A DNA stretch of 64,000 nt from Anderseniella sp. Alg231-50. Lineage in GTDB: Bacteria; Pseudomonadota; Alphaproteobacteria; Rhizobiales; Aestuariivirgaceae. The translations under genes were made by a program, and so were the position numbers. The notes beneath the pieces were generated by a model. That model searched no databases and was not told the origin of the DNA. It worked only from the letters and a program-made list of their open reading frames with translations. The DNA lies in NCBI RefSeq assembly GCF_900149695.1, contig NZ_LT703004.1, forward strand, positions 372,001-436,000. Direction: 5' to 3'. Below, in pieces: positions 52,017 through 60,129 of this stretch (positions are counted from its first letter, which is position 1; every line of letters starts with the position of its first letter).

Positions 52017-52634
52017 TCAGCTTGGCGGCAGCCGGTACTGAAGCTGACTGCCTGAGCCGGGTGCTTGCTGGCGGAGATTGTCCAGCACAATCCGGTCGGT
52101 GAACGTACCGGCGCTGGTGTGCATGGTCATGTTGGCGACCGGGGTCAGTTTCGCATTGGTCAGGCTGTATTCCACCTCGACATATACTTTTTCAACATCG
52201 CCTTCCCGTACACCGGGGCGCCTGGGCTGGGTGAATGCCCACCGGTTGGTATCGATGACAAACTGTGCCAAAGAGGCGGTCGAGCACGCCACAACTCCGA
52301 CGCTTGGATATCCGGTGATGCTGATTGAAATCCGCCTGCCGGTTCCTCTTTTCGAAACCCTGCCCTGCGCATCGGTAACGTGGCACCTGGTGGCTGCCGG
52401 AAACCCGTCCAGAGTCAGTTCATAATAGCGTTGTGGCGGCGGATATCTGCCGACGTTTGCAGGCAGTGCACCATTCGCCGGAGGCGGGGTGCCCGCCAGG
52501 TTCGCGTTACTTCCGCTGTTGGCGACACTGGCCGGTGTCTCGTCATCGTCGAATAATGACAATCCTGACGTTCCACACCCGGCCGCAAGGCCACACACCA
52601 CACAAACACTGACTAACTCAATAATACGCTTCAT
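52017..52634 (-). CDS. Hypothetical lipoprotein inserted in the phage region
   Basis: A 205-residue protein with a clear lipobox (VCVVCGLAAGC, residues 10-20). A Pro/Ala/Asn-rich linker (residues 30-65) leads to a beta-rich domain: YYELTLDGFPAATRCHVTDAQGRVSK, then VGVVACSTASLAQFVIDTN and VEVEYSLTNAKL. Two or three Cys may form a disulfide. It is not a virion protein by appearance, and lies between capsid and tail genes, so it was inserted or is a phage-borne cargo gene. No family recognised. Confidence 0.6.
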   Translation of the reverse strand: MKRIIELVSVCVVCGLAAGCGTSGLSLFDDDETPASVANSGSNANLAGTPPPANGALPANVGRYPPPQRYYELTLDGFPAATRCHVTDAQGRVSKRGTGRRISISITGYPSVGVVACSTASLAQFVIDTNRWAFTQPRRPGVREGDVEKVYVEVEYSLTNAKLTPVANMTMHTSAGTFTDRIVLDNLRQQAPGSGSQLQYRLPPS

Positions 52635-52963
52635 GAGACGGACTTTGGAGCAGACTTACAACACACGCAATGGTATTTGTCGGATGTCCACCACAGATGA
52701 CAACCTTTGCTTTCAAAAGAGACCAGAAGCGTGAACGGCAAGATGCAAACTTCTTCACTGTAACGCTGATACGCATGTGTTTGCCGGAATTTGTGCAAGC
52801 AGGTCAACAAGGCAGGCCAACAACGAAACTCACCTGTTGTTCAATTATCCGGTAACCTATTGAACGGCAGTGCTTTTTCGACACTTGAAAAACGCCACCC
52901 CCTTCTTCCAGATGCGATCCCGGCCCGGCAAAACTGCCGGACCGGATATGTCGTTTGAGATCG
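52635..52963. other. Gene-free interval beyond the capsid genes
   Basis: These 329 bases hold one strong hairpin near the right end (52920-52945, listed separately) and otherwise no supported gene. A minus-strand frame at 52804-53001 was judged spurious. The interval probably contains the promoter of the lipoprotein gene at 52634. Confidence 0.4.
52920..52945 (-). terminator. Strong hairpin at the end of the capsid transcript
   Basis: CCGGCCCGGCA (52920-52930) and TGCCGGACCGG (52935-52945) pair over 11 bases with one G-T, loop AAAC. It lies 19 bases beyond the stop of the small structural gene at 52964. No T tract follows directly on the minus strand, so termination would be partial or factor-assisted. 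Confidence 0.5.
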
Positions 52964-53224
52964 TCAGGCCAAAATGGCCGGCGACATGGAGGCGGCACCA
53001 CCTGCGGTCACCGCGGTGACGACATGAGTGGTGGCCCCGACGGTCGCCGTGGTCTTCACATAGATCACCACGTCATTGATCTTCATGCCCTTGGCGGCAC
53101 CGTCTTCGATGAAGTCGGCAGCGTCCACAGCGGTATGAATGTCGGTGCCGTATGCGAGCCAGACTTTCGGCTGGTCGCCCACGCACGGGATCACGCAGTT
53201 CCATTGTGCTGTTACATAAGCCAT
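52964..53224 (-). CDS. Small phage structural protein next to the capsid
   Basis: An 86-residue, Ala/Val/Thr-rich protein (AYVTAQWNCVIPCVGDQPKVWLAYGTDIHT, key part WLAYGTDIHTAVDAADFIEDG). It lies 15 bases past the capsid gene on the same strand, where podoviruses often carry a small head decoration or completion protein. The composition and beta-rich look fit, but no family is named. Confidence 0.55.
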   Translation of the reverse strand: MAYVTAQWNCVIPCVGDQPKVWLAYGTDIHTAVDAADFIEDGAAKGMKINDVVIYVKTTATVGATTHVVTAVTAGGAASMSPAILA

Positions 53225-53239
53225 GTGTAATCCTTTCCT

Positions 53240-54112
53240 TTAAGACGCCACGATGGCGGAACCATCATGTGTCATCTGCACGATGCCGGTGTTCTGAAGC
53301 AGCTTGGCTTCGTGGTAGAGTGAGCAGCGCGACCACGACAGTTGCTGCTTGTCCTCATAGCCGATGGCCACGTCCATGCCCTTGGCGTCGGCTGCATGGC
53401 CGACGGCATTGCGGTGATACATGAAGCACAGCTCCGAACTGGTGCCGAGACCGGCGATCTGGTTGGACACGATCCACTTCACGCCGAGCCATTCATACCA
53501 GCCCTGCCCCATGCTCGAGGCCGTCTTGGCATCCATGGCATTCCAGCCGGGATAATTCACCGCCGGCTTGACGGTGACGAAATCCGCACTTGAGAAGGTC
53601 GGAATGGTCATCAGGTAGGCCAGAAAGGCCGGCGAGATCACCGCGAACACATTGCCGTCCCACGGAACGCCGTTGTTCATCAGGTATGTCGTTGCCTTCT
53701 GCACCATGGTCAGTGACGCGGTTGCCGTCGTACCGGTTGTAATGGTGCCGGTTTCAAGTTGCGCCAGAATGGTGGCGTCGATATCGCGGTTCAACACCGA
53801 CATGGTGTTGATCTGCATGATTTCGCGCTGATCACCTTGTGACTGGAAGATATTGAATCCGGTCATTTCGATGAGGTCGTGTTTCTCCTTCAGCGTGACG
53901 GTGGTCTGGGTGTTGTTGTTGTCACGCGCCGGGATCAGGCCGCCGACACCGCGAGTGACGGTCGTGCCGGATGAGTCGACGATCAGGAACGTGGCCTGAT
54001 TGCCCTTGGTCTGGCTTTCCTTGGTTGTTGTGTCCTTGAGAAGCGATTGCCGCTGACCAAAGGCCAGTACCATCTCTTCCCGATATTGAATCATTGGGGC
54101 TGCACCAGGCAT
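53240..54112 (-). CDS. Phage major capsid protein
   Basis: A 290-residue capsid protein of the Phage_capsid_2/N4-gp56-like type. Supporting segments are MIQYREEMVLAFGQRQSLLKDTTT, RDIDATILAQLETGTITTGTTATASL (key part VLNRDIDATILAQLETG), PWDGNVFAVISPAFLAYLMTIPTFSSADFV (key part ISPAFLAYLMTIPTF) and the Tyr/Trp-rich WYEWLGVKWIVSNQIAGLG. A GGAGGGACACC ribosome site precedes the ATG. It is full length and looks intact. It follows a very strong hairpin in the spacer with the lysozyme gene. Confidence 0.75.
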   Translation of the reverse strand: MPGAAPMIQYREEMVLAFGQRQSLLKDTTTKESQTKGNQATFLIVDSSGTTVTRGVGGLIPARDNNNTQTTVTLKEKHDLIEMTGFNIFQSQGDQREIMQINTMSVLNRDIDATILAQLETGTITTGTTATASLTMVQKATTYLMNNGVPWDGNVFAVISPAFLAYLMTIPTFSSADFVTVKPAVNYPGWNAMDAKTASSMGQGWYEWLGVKWIVSNQIAGLGTSSELCFMYHRNAVGHAADAKGMDVAIGYEDKQQLSWSRCSLYHEAKLLQNTGIVQMTHDGSAIVAS

Positions 54113-54167
54113 GGTGTCCCTCCTCTATTCATGTGGGTTGAATGAAAGCCGGGTCCTGGACGGATGG

Positions 54168-54231
54168 CCTGTGGGGCAAGTTGCCGGGGTGTCTTCGCTT
54201 CAGCGAAGGGCCGGCTCACTTGCCCCACAGG
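54168..54231. other. Three-tier hairpin upstream of the capsid gene
   Basis: CCTGTGGGGCAAGT (54168-54181) pairs perfectly with ACTTGCCCCACAGG (54218-54231). Inside it GCCGG (54183-54187) pairs with CCGGC (54211-54215), and CTTCGCT (54193-54199) pairs with AGCGAAG (54202-54208). That gives 26 pairs in 64 bases. No T tract follows on either side. It lies between the lysozyme and capsid genes. Confidence 0.65.
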
Positions 54232-54357
54232 GACGCGGGGGACAGTAGCGGATTGGTTCAGGCGTCGAACTGCGGGCGTTCAGACCCGTAGCCGTTGCGC
54301 CTGAGGTTCAGCCGGGGCCGCGATGTGCGGGATAACCGGTTTGAATGGAGTATCGGA

Positions 54358-55305
54358 TCAAGGCGTCTCGGGCGGCGGGCCAAGGCCGGGCACCCATTTC
54401 ATCCCGTCGGCAAACGGGTCGCGCCCGCCGAACGGATCATCGTCGTTCGGGATGACGGCCCAGTCATCCAGCGTGAGGCTGGAAAACACCTCTTCGGCCA
54501 TCTGGTGGATTTCGAGCTCGTCGGCACCGGCCAGGCTCATCATGGGATCGGGATGCTCATTGCCCGGTTCGCCGGGTTTACTGACCAACAGATCACCACG
54601 ACCCGGTTTAAACCAATCGTCTTTATCAGATCTTTCAGATTGCCGGACCGAATAGCCGCTGAACCCGGGCGTCGGCGCACCAGTATCGCTTTCAATATCG
54701 CCAAAGAAGTGCTCGTAGAATTCTCTGGACAGGTTCTTGTCCAGTGAAAGAATCTGATCAGTTCCAATGGTTCCTTCTTGCAGGCCCTGTCTGACAGCAT
54801 CTCTGATAAAGGTTTTCAGTTCCGGTCTCTTCTCATAGTGATCGGTAAGATTTTGATCTCTTTGGGCGTCTCCGCCCATAAACAGTTCGATTTCATCGTT
54901 TCGGCGCTTCTTGATCCCACCGTAAAACTGCGTCCCGAAATTTCTCCACCCGGACCACTCGACCATGGCCTTGTCGAAATTTCCTTTGTTGATTTCTTCA
55001 TAAACAGAGTCATCAGCGGGCGCCCCGGTATTGAAGGAAAATGATACCAGAGCATCAAACTGGTTTTGCGTCAGAGGTACTTTGACTGCCCTGCTTACCT
55101 GCTTTTCGTGCTTTCGCAGATCTTCCCGCAAATAGGCTTCTGCTTGCGCTTCGGTAATGATCATTCCCGCAGCCACACCCGGATCGTTGTAGTGACCATA
55201 CCCAATGGTCAGCTTGCCTTTTCCCTCAACATCATGCGCATCCAGGCGAAGCGACTCGTAGTTTTTGATAAGGCCGATGCCGGCCTGGGAAGTTCTCATG
55301 CTCAT
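54358..55305 (-). CDS. Phage-type lysozyme (GH24) with a C-terminal extension
   Basis: A 315-residue protein. The first about 150 residues are a T4/lambda-type GH24 lysozyme: catalytic Glu17 in IKNYESLRLDAHD, and KLTIGYGHYN with Thr33, then NQFDALVSFSFNTG. The rest (about 165 residues) is acidic and unassigned: TDHYEKRPELKTFIRDAVRQGL and FYEHFFGDIESDTGAPTPG, suggestive of a virion-associated extension. No signal peptide is seen. The ATG at 55305 follows GGAAAG. Lysis protein or virion-borne peptidoglycan hydrolase; the position in the structural cluster favours the second. Confidence 0.75.
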   Translation of the reverse strand: MSMRTSQAGIGLIKNYESLRLDAHDVEGKGKLTIGYGHYNDPGVAAGMIITEAQAEAYLREDLRKHEKQVSRAVKVPLTQNQFDALVSFSFNTGAPADDSVYEEINKGNFDKAMVEWSGWRNFGTQFYGGIKKRRNDEIELFMGGDAQRDQNLTDHYEKRPELKTFIRDAVRQGLQEGTIGTDQILSLDKNLSREFYEHFFGDIESDTGAPTPGFSGYSVRQSERSDKDDWFKPGRGDLLVSKPGEPGNEHPDPMMSLAGADELEIHQMAEEVFSSLTLDDWAVIPNDDDPFGGRDPFADGMKWVPGLGPPPETP

Positions 55306-55474
55306 ATGTGGTTGCTTTCCAAGGTTGCCCATGTCGGATGACAATCCAGGCGATGAATGCAAAATTGACCGCTGCCGCCCATACAAAAGGTCGTTCTGCA
55401 CTGCGCAGGAAGACGCGCAACGCTAGAGCTGCAGTGTGGTTCTCAAAGTGACTAGGTGAGCGGGGACAACAGAA

Positions 55475-55885
55475 TTAATACCTGCGCTTACCATCAATTA
55501 TGCGGTACAGCGCACAGTCCCATTCAGACGAAAGAGCATACCACTGGTCCCGGGTCGCTTCGGGGAACTCCGGCCCTTTGTACATGACCCGCATTGCGCC
55601 GTTTATCAAACGCCCCTCCAGATACTGGACGCCGTCCTTCTCCACAAACCGGTCCGGGTTAAACGAAAAGGTTGTGTCGAATACAAACTCGCGACCCAGA
55701 CTTTTAGGATCAGGGGCGGTCAGGAGTGTCGGAGATTCCGTCTCCAATGCACAGGATATGTGATAGCCATCTACTATGTCTTTCGGCTTGTCAGAATGTG
55801 ACGTGCTTTCTTCATTCGCATGAGCGGCGGCCATGAAGGATGAGAACAAGACGATCAATCCTGCCGTGGTTTTCTTCCAGTACAT
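55475..55885 (-). CDS. Hypothetical secreted protein inserted in the phage region
   Basis: A 136-residue protein with a signal peptide (KKTTAGLIVLFSSFMAAAHAN) and a mature domain containing two Cys (ISCALETESP, SSEWDCALYRII) that may form a disulfide. Start MYWKKTTAG has GGAG nine bases upstream. Its composition is like a periplasmic or surface protein, not a virion protein. It lies between lysozyme and scaffold, on the phage strand. Family not recognised. Confidence 0.6.
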   Translation of the reverse strand: MYWKKTTAGLIVLFSSFMAAAHANEESTSHSDKPKDIVDGYHISCALETESPTLLTAPDPKSLGREFVFDTTFSFNPDRFVEKDGVQYLEGRLINGAMRVMYKGPEFPEATRDQWYALSSEWDCALYRIIDGKRRY

Positions 55886-56073
55886 GAATCTTGATCTCCA
55901 TCGGCTCCTGTTGTCTTTCAAGAACTGTTCGGCGACTACCCGCAAGCGGAATATACCGGCAGTCCATCAGCAGGCTGACAGCATGGGACTAAAACAAGAA
56001 CATTGCAATACGGAAATGTGGTAGAATGACCAATGTCAGCATATGGCTGACATCCTATTTCCCGCCAGATGAT

Positions 56074-57066
56074 TTACCGCCGCCCCTCCAGCAGTTTGCT
56101 GTACTCCACATCCAGGCCTTCGCGTTTGTACTTTGAATAGTCGGTGGACATGACTTTCCGGATTTCCTCGATGCGGGCCTGCACATTGTGGCCGGCGGCG
56201 GTTTCGCCGGTCTGCAACACGGTGCCGCCTTCCGAACGCGCCATCTGGTTGATGAACTTGTTGAATTTCGGATCGTCGGCCAGCCGCAACCCCTCCGGCG
56301 TGCGCGCGGTGACGAACGATTGCCAGCTGTCGCCCAGCTTGTCCTGCATGAACTGCGCGTTCAGCGCGATGTTCTTCTTGTAGTCCGCGCCCCAGTCCAT
56401 GCGCAGGGAATCCTCAGTGCCCTCCTGGCGAATGGCGTCGGTTTCCGCCTGGCGCTCCATCTGCTGCACGGCCACGTCATTGGCCACCGACATGATCTTT
56501 TCCGCATGCTCCGGTGGCATGTCCAGTTCATGAAATGTGCCGCGAAACGCATCTATCGACGCCTTGCCGAACTCGTCCAGGTCTTCATATTTGCCGTCCA
56601 GCAGGATCGGCACATCATAATCCTTGGCCGTCTCCGGAATACCGTGTTGCAGCCGCCAGTCAGCGAGCTGTTCCTCTGTCGCCTCAGGACCCGGCCTCAG
56701 TTTCAATTCACCGGAACGAATGCGGTGCTGGGCCGACATCAGGGCCTTGCCAACCGCATCAGGCGAGGTATAGCGCTCCAGCAGCCGTGCCGCCTTGGCA
56801 TCGCCATTGGCCATCTGCGCCCGCCAGTCATCCGGCCAATGGCCATCACCAGTTTTATCTGGAGCAGATCGATCTGCGTCGGACAATGCTGCATCAGGTG
56901 CAACCGTTCCCGCCTCATCATATAGCGAACCTTCCTTGCCATTATCCGACCAGGACAGGGTTCTGTCCTGGAGGCTCGACTGTGAGCTGGCATCGGCAAC
57001 AGCATCGGCACCAGTGACGTCCGCATCAGCAGGACAACGATAAATTTCAGACCAGTGTGGTTTCAC
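56074..57066 (-). CDS. Phage capsid scaffolding-type protein
   Basis: A 330-residue, highly charged and helical protein located between portal and capsid genes, the standard place for a scaffold. Landmarks are GDAKAARLLERYTSPDAVGKALMSAQHRIRSGELKL (key part LLERYTSPDAVGKALMSAQ), PETAKDYDVP and RTFDxxx-like basic C-terminal helix KYKREGLDVEYSKLLEGRR. The GTG start has GGAG about nine bases upstream and abuts the previous gene's stop. Confidence 0.7.
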   Translation of the reverse strand: MKPHWSEIYRCPADADVTGADAVADASSQSSLQDRTLSWSDNGKEGSLYDEAGTVAPDAALSDADRSAPDKTGDGHWPDDWRAQMANGDAKAARLLERYTSPDAVGKALMSAQHRIRSGELKLRPGPEATEEQLADWRLQHGIPETAKDYDVPILLDGKYEDLDEFGKASIDAFRGTFHELDMPPEHAEKIMSVANDVAVQQMERQAETDAIRQEGTEDSLRMDWGADYKKNIALNAQFMQDKLGDSWQSFVTARTPEGLRLADDPKFNKFINQMARSEGGTVLQTGETAAGHNVQARIEEIRKVMSTDYSKYKREGLDVEYSKLLEGRR

Positions 57067-57357
57067 CTAGATTTTCTCCTGATTGGGGGCTGCGGGGGTG
57101 ATCAGAGCTTCCTGGATCATCGCGCCCACATAACGTCGGCCCTCACCGAAGGCAGACAACCGTTCGCTGTGTTCGTGGAAAGTCAGTTCGTAATAACCGC
57201 AAAACCGCTTCATGATGACCTCGAGCGCTGTTTTCTGCTGCCCCTCGTTGGCAACCCCGGCGCCCAGGCTCTTGATTGCCAGAACTTCCGCGACGGTCAG
57301 GTCCCGCGGCCAGCTGTCAGCAAGCGGTTTCGGACCGGGGGATGGTTTGCCTGACAT
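57067..57357 (-). CDS. Small phage gene between portal and scaffold
   Basis: A 96-residue soluble protein (LTVAEVLAIKSLGAGVANEGQQKTALEVIM, key part AIKSLGAGVANEGQQKTALEVI). Its ATG overlaps the portal stop by one base and its stop abuts the scaffold start. Helical, no motif recognised. Position alone suggests a head-assembly accessory. Confidence 0.6.
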   Translation of the reverse strand: MSGKPSPGPKPLADSWPRDLTVAEVLAIKSLGAGVANEGQQKTALEVIMKRFCGYYELTFHEHSERLSAFGEGRRYVGAMIQEALITPAAPNQEKI

Positions 57358-58991
57358 TATCGTATCCCCGCCTTGGCCGCCTGTGCCGCCACATCGGCCA
57401 TCTGGCCGGCTTCTTGAATGGCACCCTGGCTTTGCGCGGCCTGTTCGATCTCTGCCTGGGCGGCTTCAACCTCCGGATCGTCTTCCTCGCGCATCCACTG
57501 GGCAGGTGCGATGGCGATCATGGTGTCGCCATAGGCCTTGGTGACGTTGAACCGGGCGGCGATTTTCGGATCGGCACCAGATGCCGCCTGGGTCAGTTCC
57601 ATGGCACGGCCAAAGGACAGCGCGAGGCCGTCGCGCCGGGCATCCTCGATCGGATTGTCATAGGTCCAGTCGAATTCACGGCCGTCCACTTCCTCCGGCC
57701 GGTCCTCATCGCTTCCGAGCCAGCCCATGTTTGCTGCGACCTCATAGGTCAGGTCCAGCACCCGGCCGTTGCGTTCCGGTTCTGCCGGCTCGATGATCGG
57801 TTGCGTGGCGCGCTGGAACTCCTGCCAGCGCCGTTCCACTTCCTGCGCCGTCATCTCGCTGCCGCCCACCGGCAGGAACAGCTTGTTCAGATACCAGGCA
57901 TCGCCGAGCTGCTGGCGGGTAGCCCCGTGCAGCGAAATACCGAGCTCAGGCACCTTGCCCAAATTGACCGGCCGGATGGCATCGCCGTTGCGCTCGTCAT
58001 AATTCTTGTCGACCCAGGTGATGCCACCGGGAAACAGGTTGACCGGCCCCAGCACGACTTCGGATTGCCCCACCAGAGGCGGCTCGACCGCGTTCTCGCC
58101 GGCTTGCATGATCGACCATGTCATCGACTGCATGGTGCGTGCGTCCGGCGTCGAGATCACCGTACACGGCGACACTGCGTAAGGCGAGCCGGACAGCCGG
58201 AACCAGCGGCTGACCGCATAGCGAAACTCGTTGAGTTCCTCTTCAAACAGGATGTCTTTGCTGTCTTCGCAGATATAGACCGACACCCAGTCCTTGGCGG
58301 AGGATTTCGGTTTATCGGCCACGTAGTATGCATCAATCGGCATCGCCACATGCAGGCACTGCACCTTGTCATCAGGCGACTTTTTCAGCTTGTCGGTGAT
58401 CTTTTTGGGGATCGTCCAGCCGGCGTTTTTCTTTGCGCACAAGTGCGCCACCTTCATCTTGAAGCGGCGGTAGACCGTATCCACCTCACCGTCGACATCT
58501 TCTGCCCAGGCGCAGTCGCGCAAGTGCCAGGTACGGTACAACATGCCAGAGCGGTCCGACCGCGGTTCGGCTGACGTGACGCAATTGCCGAAGGTGACGT
58601 ACTGATGATCGGCCAGGGCCTGCGCTGAAATGAACTGGGACTTGTTGTCATACAGAAGCGCACGCATGCGCTTGTCGGTGCGCTCATAATGCGCGCGGAT
58701 TTCCTGCTGGCCGTTGACCTCGTCATCACGGTCCCTGCCCTTGAACCATTCCCGGCCCTTGGGACGCAGCACCGAGCCCAGGTAATTACCGAAATCGCGA
58801 CGGTACAGCGCCGGGGTTGAATCATACAGGTTGGAGGCAAAACCGTCATCGTTCTTGCTGGTGGTGAAGTCGGCATGCTCGGGAAAATGCAGTTCAGCCA
58901 CTTCCTGCCAGAACGAGTTGAGTGCCTGCTTTGCGGCAAAGGCAGACGCCGCCATGGCGCACAGGCGGGTGGCGCGTTCGGGCAATGCCAT
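57357..58991 (-). CDS. Phage portal (head-to-tail connector) protein
   Basis: A 544-residue podovirus portal of the T7-like connector family. Landmarks are LHFPEHADFTTSKNDDG near the start, PALYRRDFGNYLGSVLRPKGREWF, WHLRDCAWAEDVDGEVDTVYRRFKM (key part DVDGEVDTVYRRFKM), and the long Ala/Glu-rich C-terminal helix typical of the barrel (EVEAAQAEIEQAAQSQGAI, key part AEIEQAAQSQGA). Length is normal for the family. No internal stop was seen, so it remains intact although the neighbourhood is broken. Confidence 0.82.
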   Translation of the reverse strand: MALPERATRLCAMAASAFAAKQALNSFWQEVAELHFPEHADFTTSKNDDGFASNLYDSTPALYRRDFGNYLGSVLRPKGREWFKGRDRDDEVNGQQEIRAHYERTDKRMRALLYDNKSQFISAQALADHQYVTFGNCVTSAEPRSDRSGMLYRTWHLRDCAWAEDVDGEVDTVYRRFKMKVAHLCAKKNAGWTIPKKITDKLKKSPDDKVQCLHVAMPIDAYYVADKPKSSAKDWVSVYICEDSKDILFEEELNEFRYAVSRWFRLSGSPYAVSPCTVISTPDARTMQSMTWSIMQAGENAVEPPLVGQSEVVLGPVNLFPGGITWVDKNYDERNGDAIRPVNLGKVPELGISLHGATRQQLGDAWYLNKLFLPVGGSEMTAQEVERRWQEFQRATQPIIEPAEPERNGRVLDLTYEVAANMGWLGSDEDRPEEVDGREFDWTYDNPIEDARRDGLALSFGRAMELTQAASGADPKIAARFNVTKAYGDTMIAIAPAQWMREEDDPEVEAAQAEIEQAAQSQGAIQEAGQMADVAAQAAKAGIR

Positions 58992-59200
58992 CAGGCGGTT
59001 CCACCCAGGTTGGAACCGGAATAGGACTGGCCGGAATAGATGGTGGCGTCGCGCCCGCCGCGTTTATTGCGGCGCTCACGCACCTTGTCGCGCGCTGCAA
59101 GTTTGCCGGCAAATGAACCGGGATCGGGAATCTTGCTGATCGCAACTTCCGGGATCTTCGGCTTGAAAATCGAACCGATCGCCTTGATGGCCTTGGACAT
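58991..59200 (-). CDS. Small basic phage protein upstream of the portal
   Basis: A 69-residue protein with N-terminal hydrophobic start and basic middle (AARDKVRERRNKRGGRDA) and a Gly/Ser-rich end. It overlaps the portal start by one base (stop at 58991). Small genes here are common in podoviruses; none is recognised. The repeat element begins about 20 bases upstream of its start. Confidence 0.6.
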   Translation of the reverse strand: MSKAIKAIGSIFKPKIPEVAISKIPDPGSFAGKLAARDKVRERRNKRGGRDATIYSGQSYSGSNLGGTA

Positions 59201-60023
59201 GGGATTGTCTCCTTTTTGGTTGGTCGAACAGCTTTATTAATTGGTCGAACAGCTTGTCCTCGCTTCGCTCAGGCCGTTCTCCGACCCTGAATGACCTCGT
59301 AATAGCCCCTCCGAGGCACGAAGTGCCGAGGCAAGGCCGACTGGCCGCCGCACGGAGTGCGCCCCAGCGGAGCGCAGCCGGAGGCTGCTTGCGTGAGCGG
59401 AATGAAACAAAGCACGTTAGTGCTGAGGCAAGGCCGACTGGCCGCCGCATGAAGTGCGCCCCAGCGGAGCGCAGCCGAAGGCTGCTGGCGTGAGCGGGAT
59501 GAAGCAATGCAGTTTGTTTCAAGCCGGTTTCAATCGTATCGCTTATGCCCACGATTCTTGCCGCTATTTGTGTAACCGCGTCAATGTCGGCCCGGGACAA
59601 GGAAACCGCTTTGTTGTTCAGGCTCGATGCAACCTGTTGTGCCGCCTTGTCTTTTCGGTTGTAGGCAGTCCGCCGGTTCCAGCCGAGTTTTTTGCAGGTC
59701 CTGGAAAACCGCCAGCCATGGGCCTTGTCACGGCAGTAGGTCATCAGCGCCTTACGGTGTTCAGGGTCACCGACATGCACCATCCAGTCCATGCATTGAT
59801 ACATGCGGTCTATCTCGCCCGGGCGCGGCGGCGACAGGCGCGGCCGGTCCCGGCCCCGGGTCTCTTCCGAGCCGACACGGGCCAGTTGATCGGCCCATTC
59901 ATCACGCACTGCCGGCCAGGCAGATGTAAAGCCTGCCGGGCGAAGCCCGCCGCCGGGCAGACGCCTGGTGGTGTCGGCGGCGCGGATCAGTCGATAAATT
60001 ACAATTTCGGGGGTCCAGGTCAT
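59076..60023 (-). CDS. Phage DUF6362-type (terminase small-like) protein running into a repeat
   Basis: The first about 165 residues resemble DUF6362 phage proteins with a helix-turn-helix: MTWTPEIVIYRLIRAADTTRRL, DEWADQLARVG, CMDWMVHVGDPEHRKALMTYC and LGWNRRTAYNRKDKAAQQ (key parts as given, each under twenty residues in match). From about residue 170 the frame enters the 96-bp repeat at 59,510 and continues to 59,076 through repeat-coded sequence (e.g. LHPAHASSLRLRSAGAH), which is not a natural domain. The original stop is lost. The protein overlaps the small gene at 58991-59200 in another frame. Confidence 0.55.
   Translation of the reverse strand: MTWTPEIVIYRLIRAADTTRRLPGGGLRPAGFTSAWPAVRDEWADQLARVGSEETRGRDRPRLSPPRPGEIDRMYQCMDWMVHVGDPEHRKALMTYCRDKAHGWRFSRTCKKLGWNRRTAYNRKDKAAQQVASSLNNKAVSLSRADIDAVTQIAARIVGISDTIETGLKQTALLHPAHASSLRLRSAGAHFMRRPVGLASALTCFVSFRSRKQPPAALRWGALRAAASRPCLGTSCLGGAITRSFRVGERPERSEDKLFDQLIKLFDQPKRRQSHVQGHQGDRFDFQAEDPGSCDQQDSRSRFICRQTCSARQGA
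59223..59510 (-). repeat. Inverted second copy of the 96-bp repeat element (two units plus trailing module)
   Basis: Read on the minus strand it matches the element at 33.1-33.5 kb module by module: two units (59430-59510, partial, and 59333-59429, about 97 bp), then the CCTCGG hairpin region, TCAGGGTCGGAGAACG, CCTGAGCGAAGCGA and the GCTGTTCGAC motif, which is duplicated here (GTCGAACAGC at 59223-59232 and 59244-59253 on the plus strand). Units are diverged from the 33-kb ones by scattered substitutions. Confidence 0.85.
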
Positions 60024-60129
60024 ATGTGGGGGGGTCCTTTCAGGCAGCAGGGTTAACCGCTGAATTTTACCCGCACCACGTTTGCGCCTCCAGAAGTGGT
60101 GGACGGCCACTGTCAGAGTGCGCAACCGG

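Larger units (their letters stand above)
49751..60023 (-). mobile_element. Decayed podovirus-type prophage with inserted cargo genes
   Basis: A block of virion genes on the minus strand, right to left: terminase-small-like protein, small conserved protein, portal (T7-like connector), short gene, scaffold, lysozyme, major capsid, small structural protein, neck/tail entry genes and an internal protein fragment. No terminase large subunit, integrase, repressor or full tail is present between these limits, and no att repeats were recognised. Envelope-type genes at 50.8, 52.0 and 55.5 kb and a plus-strand membrane protein at 50.66 kb interrupt the virion order. The limits given are those of the outermost phage-like frames. 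Confidence 0.7.

Noticed and set aside
52804-53001. A 65-residue minus-strand frame between lipoprotein and capsid-side genes.
   Set aside because: It spans the strong hairpin at 52920-52945 and overlaps the small structural gene, with no ribosome site.
49751-60023. Gene transfer agent instead of a prophage.
   Set aside because: The portal and capsid are of podovirus type, and there is no GTA-like tail set or conserved order; truncations point to decay.
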